Origin: Gallionella sp. | Lineage (GTDB): Bacteria > Pseudomonadota > Gammaproteobacteria > Burkholderiales > Gallionellaceae | Direction of reading: 5' to 3' | DNA length: 5,743 bases | NCBI GenBank assembly: GCA_029850565.1 | Contig: JARCRR010000098.1 | Location: 1 to 5,743 of the forward strand | Shown here: in pieces, positions 1 through 4,517 of the stretch | Layout: the number at the start of each line of letters is the position of its first letter | Numbering within the stretch: the stretch's first letter is position 1 | Position numbers and translations under genes: made by a program | Notes under the pieces: generated by a model | What the model was told of the DNA's origin: nothing | Database searches by the model: none | The model's input: the letters and a program-made list of their open reading frames with translations, nothing else

Positions 1-364
1 CAACGACACAATGGGGCATCTCGAGGGTGATAAATTGTTGCAGTCGATCGCCGAACGATTGAGATCCTGCATGCGCGAATCGGACACGGTGTCTCGCCAG
101 GGCGGTGACGAGTTTGTGATTCTGCTGGAAGACATCAATGATAAGAAAGACGTGGAGAACATCGCACGTAAGATCATGGATGCGATGCGAAGCCCGCATC
201 GGTTGGGTGTGCAATACAAAACAATGAGTTTCAGTATCGGTGCGGCCATCTATCCTGAAGATGCGAGTGATGGCGTGGCTTTGATGCGTTGTGCCGACCA
301 AGCCATGTATCGCGCCAAGGATGCCGGGCGGAATAACTTCAAGTTGTACAGCGAACCGGTTTGA
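1..364 (+). CDS. GGDEF-domain diguanylate cyclase, C-terminal part (5' end outside window)
   Basis: This is the end of a diguanylate cyclase, which condenses two GTP into the second messenger c-di-GMP. The reading frame is open from the left edge (first full codon at base 2), so the start and any sensor domains lie outside. What remains is most of one GGDEF domain. It begins in the NDTMGH...GD segment that follows the first metal-binding Asp. An intact GGDEF active-site loop lies at 101-115. An RESD at 74-85, exactly five residues before GGDEF, is a canonical RxxD inhibitory (I) site. The family's late motifs SIGAAIYP and ADQAMYRAKDAGRNN follow, and the protein stops soon after. No EAL phosphodiesterase domain therefore follows. 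The visible residues predict an active, product-inhibited cyclase. The ATG at 11 is internal to the domain and is not a start. The stop overlaps the next gene's TTG, implying co-transcription. The signal sensed cannot be judged. Confidence 0.95.
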   Translation, partial: NDTMGHLEGDKLLQSIAERLRSCMRESDTVSRQGGDEFVILLEDINDKKDVENIARKIMDAMRSPHRLGVQYKTMSFSIGAAIYPEDASDGVALMRCADQAMYRAKDAGRNNFKLYSEPV

Positions 365-1437
365 GACACCTCCTCGTCGATATCACCGCCCACGGCTACG
401 GCCATATCGCACAGACCGCACCTGTCGTGAACGAACTGGCGCGACGTATTCCAGACTTGCGCATCACCGTTCGTTCTGCCGCGCCGTCTTCCTATCTGCA
501 GCAACGCTTCACTTGTCCGTTCCGCCACATTCAGACCGCGATCGATTTCGGCATGACGATGGTCAATGCGGTGGAAGTGGATGTGACGCGTAGCCTCTCT
601 GCCTATCGTGACTACCACGCCGACTGGGGCGCCAAAATCGCGCAGGCGGCAGACGAGATGCGGGCGCTGCAACCCGATCTGCTGTTCGCCAACGTCCCCT
701 ACAGATCACTGGCCGCGGCACACGCAGCCGACATCCCTGCTGTGGCGATGTGCTGTTTGAATTGGGCGGACATCTATCGCCATTACGCCCCCGACGATGA
801 TGAGAGTCGCGCCATCTGTGCCCAGATGCTGGCTGCTTACAACAGCGCGCAGGTTTTTCTCAAGGTGCGGCCGACCATGCCGATGCCGGGATTGCTCAAT
901 GCGCGCGACATCGCACCCATCGCCCAAACAGGGCACAAACAGCGTGACCGCATTGTTGCGCAATGCGGAGCCGGGAAAGACGAGCGATTGGTGTTGGTCG
1001 CGATGGGCGGCATCGATTATCGCTTGCCGATGGAAAATTGGCCGCCTATCCCCGGAGTGCTTTGGTTGATCCCGCAGGTTTGGGATATCCAGCGGGCGGA
1101 CATGATCGCGATGGAATCGCTAGGCCTGAGTTTCAGTGATGTGTTGGCATCGAGTGATGCGGTGTTGACCAAGCCGGGTTACGGCACTTTTGCCGAAGCG
1201 GCCTGCTCCGGGGTGCCTGTGCTGTACGTCCCGCGCGGTGAATGGCCCGAGCAACCGTATCTGGTGGAGTGGCTGCGAGCCAACGGTATGTGCCGCGAGG
1301 TCACTGGCGGGCAGTTGGCGAGCGGTGGTCTGGCGGCGGAACTTGGCGCTTTGTGGAGTCAGTCGGCACCCGCAACGCCATCGGCTACAGGTGAGGTCGA
1401 AGCTGCCGACGTATTGTCTTCGTTGCTGGAGAGCTAG
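361..1437 (+). CDS. GT-B-fold glycosyltransferase-like protein, substrate unknown
   Basis: A 358-residue protein with the layout of a two-domain GT-B glycosyltransferase (MurG or family 28/1 style). The N-terminal half opens with strand-loop-helix LLVDITAHGYGH; HGYGH (residues 11-15) corresponds to the glycine-rich loop of these folds. The C-terminal half has the donor-site-like segment DAVLTKPGYGTFAEA (266-280), then GVPVLYVPRGEWPEQPYL (284-301). That pattern also recalls the glycosyltransferase-like N-terminal domain of plant L-arabinokinase. The last 20 or so residues are Ala/Ser/Thr-rich and probably disordered. I see no signal peptide or membrane segment, so it should be cytoplasmic. The start is TTG at 361: the frame is closed by TAA at 334, no ATG lies upstream, and the next candidate (GTG 427) would delete HGYGH. 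No Shine-Dalgarno is visible, so translation probably depends on coupling through the 4-bp overlap with the cyclase. Donor and acceptor are unknown, and a non-catalytic sugar-nucleotide-binding role is possible. Confidence 0.85.
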   Translation: MRHLLVDITAHGYGHIAQTAPVVNELARRIPDLRITVRSAAPSSYLQQRFTCPFRHIQTAIDFGMTMVNAVEVDVTRSLSAYRDYHADWGAKIAQAADEMRALQPDLLFANVPYRSLAAAHAADIPAVAMCCLNWADIYRHYAPDDDESRAICAQMLAAYNSAQVFLKVRPTMPMPGLLNARDIAPIAQTGHKQRDRIVAQCGAGKDERLVLVAMGGIDYRLPMENWPPIPGVLWLIPQVWDIQRADMIAMESLGLSFSDVLASSDAVLTKPGYGTFAEAACSGVPVLYVPRGEWPEQPYLVEWLRANGMCREVTGGQLASGGLAAELGALWSQSAPATPSATGEVEAADVLSSLLES

Positions 1438-2522
1438 CGCTTTGCCCCCGACGCCAGCGCACGCAATCTCCCCTGTTCCAAATCAACCGCATTGGGTTCG
1501 ATCAGCCAGCCGTGCAGATTGTTCATCACCAGATCGGTGAGTGCATGTATCCAATCGCTGCGCTCGTTCAGGCAGGGGATGTAGTGGTACTCGCCGCCGC
1601 CCGCGTGCTGGAAATCTTCACGGCCTTCCATGGCGATCTCTTCCAGCGTCTCCAGACAATCGGCGACGAAGCCGGGACACACCACATCTACCCGTCTGGT
1701 CTTTTGTTTACCTAATTCGACCAGGGTTGCGGTGGTGTAGGGTTTGACCCACTCTGCCTTGCCGAAGCGGGATTGGAAGCTGACCACATATTGTTCTTTC
1801 GTCAGACCGAGTTCTTGCGCGAGTAAGCGTCCCGTCTTCAGGCATTCGCAGTGATAGGGGTCGCCTTTCTCCAAGGCATATTGCGGTACGCCGTGAAAGC
1901 TCATCACCAGCTTTTCCGGACGACCGTTCTTCATCCAATATTCGTTGATGTTCGCGGCCAGTGCCTTGATATAGCCCGCGTCATCGTGGAAGTGTTTGAT
2001 GGTGCGGATGGCGGGTGTGTTGCGTGTCTTTTGCACCGCGGCGAACACGCGGTCGAATACGGTGGCGGTGGAACTGGCGGCATATTGCGGATACATCGGC
2101 ACGACCAGGATGCGCGTGCAGTTCTGTTCTTTGAGTTTCTGCATCACGCTGGCGATGGAGGGATTGCCGTAGCTCATCGCATAGTCCACCACGAACGGCG
2201 CTTTGCTGCGTTCGCTCAGATAGCCCTCTAGCAAACTCGCTTGTTTCGCCGTATAGACGCGCAACGGCGAACCCTCGGGCAGCCACACGCAGGCATATTT
2301 CGCGGCCGATTTCTTCGGGCGCACGTTGAGGATGATGCCGTTGAGGATCAACCACCAGATCGGTTTGGGGATCTCCACCACGCGCGGATCGCTCAAGAAC
2401 TCCTTCAGATAAGGGCGCACCGCTTGTGCAGTCGGCGCATCGGGAGTGCCGAGGTTGACCAGCAGGATGCCGGTCTTTTCCGGTGTGCCGTGTGCGTAAG
2501 CGGGTTCGGTTTGATATGTCAT
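1434..2522 (-). CDS. hemH: Ferrochelatase
   Basis: HemH inserts Fe2+ into protoporphyrin IX, the last step of the protoporphyrin-dependent haem pathway, in the cytoplasm or at the inner membrane. The 362-residue protein has LLVNLGTPDAP (residues 20-30), the family signature around MSFHGVP with catalytic His210, YHCEC (223-227), SFQSRFG (248-254), and CPGFVADCLETLEEI (282-296) with the conserved Glu291. All key residues are present. It is about 40 residues longer than the E. coli enzyme, partly through a C-terminal tail after about 338. I chose ATG 2522 because the resulting N-terminus, MTYQTEPAYAHG, resembles betaproteobacterial HemH (short M-x-x-x-x-EP-x-Y-x-H). This ATG also lies one base after the hrcA stop (TGA-c-ATG). 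An in-frame ATG at 2543 would add seven residues and overlap hrcA by 20 bp. Neither start has a good Shine-Dalgarno, so coupling to hrcA translation is likely. The 3' end shares CTAG with the convergent glycosyltransferase gene. Confidence 0.97.
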   Translation of the reverse strand: MTYQTEPAYAHGTPEKTGILLVNLGTPDAPTAQAVRPYLKEFLSDPRVVEIPKPIWWLILNGIILNVRPKKSAAKYACVWLPEGSPLRVYTAKQASLLEGYLSERSKAPFVVDYAMSYGNPSIASVMQKLKEQNCTRILVVPMYPQYAASSTATVFDRVFAAVQKTRNTPAIRTIKHFHDDAGYIKALAANINEYWMKNGRPEKLVMSFHGVPQYALEKGDPYHCECLKTGRLLAQELGLTKEQYVVSFQSRFGKAEWVKPYTTATLVELGKQKTRRVDVVCPGFVADCLETLEEIAMEGREDFQHAGGGEYHYIPCLNERSDWIHALTDLVMNNLHGWLIEPNAVDLEQGRLRALASGAKR

Positions 2523-2523
2523 G

Positions 2524-3543
2524 TCAGTGCTGGGAAAGTGCATTGCTCAAAAGTTTTGCGGTGATGTCCACGATGGGGACGACACGCTCGTAGTTCATGC
2601 GTTTGGGGCCGACCACGGCCAGTGTGCCGACGATCTGCCCGTCTGCCGTGTAGGGTGCGCTCACCACGCTGCATTCATCGAGTCCGAGCAAGCCGGATTC
2701 GTTGCCCACGAAGATGTGTACGCCCTGCGCATGGCGGCTGGCATCCAGTAGTTGCAGCAGTTCGGTCTTCTGTTCGAACACATTGAACAGGTTGCGCAAC
2801 TGATTCATGTTGCCGGAGAGGTCGTTGATGTGCAGCAGGTTGCGCTCGCCGCTGATGACGTAATCCTCGCTCTTGCGCGCGATGGCTTCATCACTGGCCG
2901 CCATCGCTGCTGACATCAGTGCAGTCATGTCGTGTTGCAACTGGCGCAGCTCGTTCTGCATGCGCTGGTGGATGTCTCCGAAGCCGACCCCCGCGTAATG
3001 CTGGCTCAAGAAATTCCCCGCTTCAGTGAGCTGCGATTGGGTGTAGTCCTTGTGCGTCACCAGCACGCGGTTCTCCACCTCGCCATCCGGCATCACGATG
3101 ATGAGCAACACGCGCCGCTCGGACAGGCGCAGGAACTCGATCTGGCGCACGGTGATCGCCGCCCGTTTGGGCGTGGCGACCACACCGGCGAACTGCGTCA
3201 ACTCGGAAAGTACATTTGACGCTTGGGTCAGCAAGCGCGAAGGATTGTCCGGCTGCAATTGTGTTTCCATCTGGTGCACACGCGCATCGGAAAGCGGCTG
3301 CACCACCATCAGTGTGTCGATGAACAAGCGGTATCCCAGAGCGGTGGGGACGCGTCCTGCGGAGGTATGGGGGCTGGCGACCAAACCCATCGCTTCCAGA
3401 TCGGCCATCACGTTGCGGATGGTGGCGGGGCTGACTTCCAAGCCCGAGAATTGCTGCAAGGCACGCGAGCCGACCGGTTGACCGTCGCTGATGTAGCGTT
3501 CAACCAGTGTTTTCAATAATACCTGTGCGCGGTCATTCAACAT
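2524..3543 (-). CDS. hrcA: Heat-inducible transcription repressor HrcA
   Basis: HrcA is a dimeric repressor that binds CIRCE inverted repeats upstream of chaperone genes (groESL and often dnaK operons) and depends on GroEL for activity. With the start used here the protein is 339 residues, the usual length. An N-terminal winged helix covers about residues 1-75, with RAQVLLKTLVERYI, PVGSRAL, SPATIRNVMADLE (38-50) and the wing and linker SPHTSAGRVPT (57-67) followed by GYRLFID. The GAF-like dimerisation/regulatory region follows, ending with GTLAVVGPKRMNYERVV (306-322) and AKLLSNAL near the end. ATG 3543 gives MLNDRAQVLLKTL, matching typical HrcA N-termini. In-frame ATGs at 3564 and 3561 would add seven or six residues but place the best -10-like hexamer inside the gene. 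It is first in a two-gene unit with hemH and diverges from nadK. No CIRCE is visible upstream, so autoregulation through CIRCE is not indicated. Confidence 0.97.
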   Translation of the reverse strand: MLNDRAQVLLKTLVERYISDGQPVGSRALQQFSGLEVSPATIRNVMADLEAMGLVASPHTSAGRVPTALGYRLFIDTLMVVQPLSDARVHQMETQLQPDNPSRLLTQASNVLSELTQFAGVVATPKRAAITVRQIEFLRLSERRVLLIIVMPDGEVENRVLVTHKDYTQSQLTEAGNFLSQHYAGVGFGDIHQRMQNELRQLQHDMTALMSAAMAASDEAIARKSEDYVISGERNLLHINDLSGNMNQLRNLFNVFEQKTELLQLLDASRHAQGVHIFVGNESGLLGLDECSVVSAPYTADGQIVGTLAVVGPKRMNYERVVPIVDITAKLLSNALSQH

Positions 3544-3551
3544 GGGCGCGG

Positions 3552-3560
3552 ATTCTATCA
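3552..3560 (-). promoter_or_regulatory. Candidate extended -10 promoter element for hrcA-hemH
   Basis: On the minus strand TGATAGAAT reads as a TGN extension plus TAGAAT, 5 of 6 matches to TATAAT. It ends 8 nt before the chosen hrcA ATG (3543), so transcription would begin within about two bases of the start codon. No convincing -35 sits at 16-18 bp spacing, which is tolerated by extended -10 promoters. It is a pattern match only. It would lie inside the coding region if the 3564 start were used. Confidence 0.4.
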
Positions 3561-3575
3561 TCATCGCGTGGCGTG

Positions 3576-3602
3576 AAATGACCGGTGCATCCCTGTTTCA
3601 AC
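3576..3602 (-). promoter_or_regulatory. Weak sigma-32-like promoter candidate upstream of hrcA
   Basis: On the minus strand GTTGAAA (3602-3596) resembles the sigma-32 -35 consensus CTTGAAA in 6 of 7 positions. After a 12-nt spacer, GGTCATTT (3583-3576) matches the CCCCATNT -10 only in its CAT-T part. A start near 3569 would leave a leader of about 25 nt before ATG 3543. Heat control of hrcA would be sensible biologically, but the -10 match is poor and this competes with the extended -10 model at 3552-3560. Confidence 0.2.
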
Positions 3603-3606
3603 ATGG
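3591..3606. promoter_or_regulatory. Imperfect 16-bp palindrome in the hrcA/nadK divergent gap
   Basis: CCCTGTTTCAACATGG pairs as CCnTGTT-nn-AACAnGG, with 6 of 8 symmetric positions complementary. It lies near the middle of the 97-bp gap, upstream of both candidate -10 elements, where a dimeric regulator could act on both genes. It is not CIRCE (TTAGCACTC-N9-GAGTGCTAA) and not a LexA box (CTG-N10-CAG). No specific regulator is recognised, and a palindrome of this size can occur by chance. Confidence 0.3.
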
Positions 3607-3623
3607 CGGGCATGCGCTTGTTA

Positions 3624-3632
3624 TGGTTTAAT
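3624..3632 (+). promoter_or_regulatory. Candidate extended -10 promoter element for nadK-recN
   Basis: TGGTTTAAT reads as a TGN extension plus TTTAAT, 5 of 6 matches to TATAAT. It ends 8 nt before the nadK ATG at 3641, the same spacing as the element facing hrcA. No good -35 is present at 16-18 bp upstream. The predicted start of transcription falls at or just before the ATG, giving a leaderless or near-leaderless mRNA, which agrees with the lack of any Shine-Dalgarno. Confidence 0.4.
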
Positions 3633-3640
3633 CGCCCACT

Positions 3641-4513
3641 ATGAAATTCCCCTTCCAAACCGTCGCCATCATCGGCAAGCAGAAGACTGCCGATGTCGCC
3701 GCACCCATGCTGTTGCTGGGCGATTTTCTGGCCGAGCGCGGTGTGCGCGTGGTGGTGGATGGGCTCTCTGCCGAGCACATCAAAGGCCACCCGTTCACTG
3801 CCCTTGATCTGGAGGAGATCGCGCGCTCGGTCGACCTTGCAGTGGTCATAGGCGGCGACGGGACTTTGCTCAATATCGCCCGCACATTGGCTCCTCATGG
3901 AGTGCCGATCGTGGGTGTGAACAAGGGAAGACTGGGCTTTCTCACTGATCTGACCATGGGCACGATGATCGATGGCATCGCCGACATGTTGGATGGCCGC
4001 TTCGTCACCGAACAGCGTCTGTTGCTGAAGGCAACGGTAATGCGCGACGGCGCTGAGGTGTTCAGCGGCCTTGCTTTCAACGAGGTCGTGGTGCATCGCA
4101 GCAACATCAGCAGCATGGTCGAGTTCGAGGTGCGCATCGATGGCGAGTATCTGTACAACCAGCGCGCCGATGGACTCATCATCTCCACCCCTACGGGTTC
4201 TACTGCCTATGCGATGTCTGCCGGTGGTTCCATCCTCCATCCCAGTCTGGATGTGTTGCAGTTGGTGCCAGTCTGCCCGCATTCATTGAGCAATCGTCCT
4301 ATCGTCGTGAAAGGTACCTCGGTGCTGGAATTGTTGATGCATCGCACCGGAGACATCTGTGTGCGTTACGACAGCCATACCAACGTCGATCTGGAGTTGC
4401 ATGACAAGATCATTGTGACGCGCTTCGAGAAGCCCGTGTATCTGCTGCATCCGGAAGGCCACAGTTACTATCACACACTGCGCGAAAAGCTGCTCTGGAA
4501 CCAGACGCTTTAA
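3641..4513 (+). CDS. nadK: NAD kinase
   Basis: NadK phosphorylates NAD+ on the 2'-hydroxyl of its adenosine ribose to make NADP+, using ATP (or polyphosphate in some members), and is the cell's only route to NADP in most bacteria. The 290-residue length is normal. The signature GGDGT is at residues 71-75 with catalytic Asp73, followed by VGVNKGRLGFL (91-101). The conserved Asn-Glu pair of AFNEVVVHR is at 147-148. The second family block TPTGSTAYAMSAGGSILHP (183-201) and PHSLSNRPIV (213-222) follow. Nothing essential is missing. ATG 3641 is supported because MKFPFQTVAIIGK begins at the expected distance from the first beta-strand. No Shine-Dalgarno precedes it. Four bases separate its TAA from the recN ATG, so the two genes form one unit, as in many beta- and gammaproteobacteria. 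It diverges from hrcA across 97 bp. Confidence 0.97.
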   Translation: MKFPFQTVAIIGKQKTADVAAPMLLLGDFLAERGVRVVVDGLSAEHIKGHPFTALDLEEIARSVDLAVVIGGDGTLLNIARTLAPHGVPIVGVNKGRLGFLTDLTMGTMIDGIADMLDGRFVTEQRLLLKATVMRDGAEVFSGLAFNEVVVHRSNISSMVEFEVRIDGEYLYNQRADGLIISTPTGSTAYAMSAGGSILHPSLDVLQLVPVCPHSLSNRPIVVKGTSVLELLMHRTGDICVRYDSHTNVDLELHDKIIVTRFEKPVYLLHPEGHSYYHTLREKLLWNQTL

Positions 4514-4517
4514 GTTC

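Noticed and set aside
11..364. A complete 117-residue gene starting at ATG 11.
   Set aside because: The ATG is the Met inside the conserved NDTMGH segment of a GGDEF domain, and the frame stays open to the left edge.
1437..1460. GCGCT-N14-AGCGC inverted repeat just after the glycosyltransferase stop, as a terminator.
   Set aside because: The stem is only 5 bp with a 14-nt loop, no T-run follows, and it lies within hemH coding sequence.
1851..2231. A 126-codon open frame antisense to hemH.
   Set aside because: It covers the conserved core of ferrochelatase on the opposite strand and has no independent support.
3606..3615. CATG-N5-CATG and GCATGC repeats in the divergent gap as a second operator.
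   Set aside because: CATG and GCATGC are self-palindromic, so the symmetry is trivial, and the flanks do not extend it.
3533..4282. A 249-codon open frame on the minus strand across nadK and the gap.
   Set aside because: It lies antisense to a clear NAD kinase, its translation is rich in His, Gln and Asp with no recognisable domain, and it overlaps the start of hrcA. It is a shadow of GC-rich codon use.
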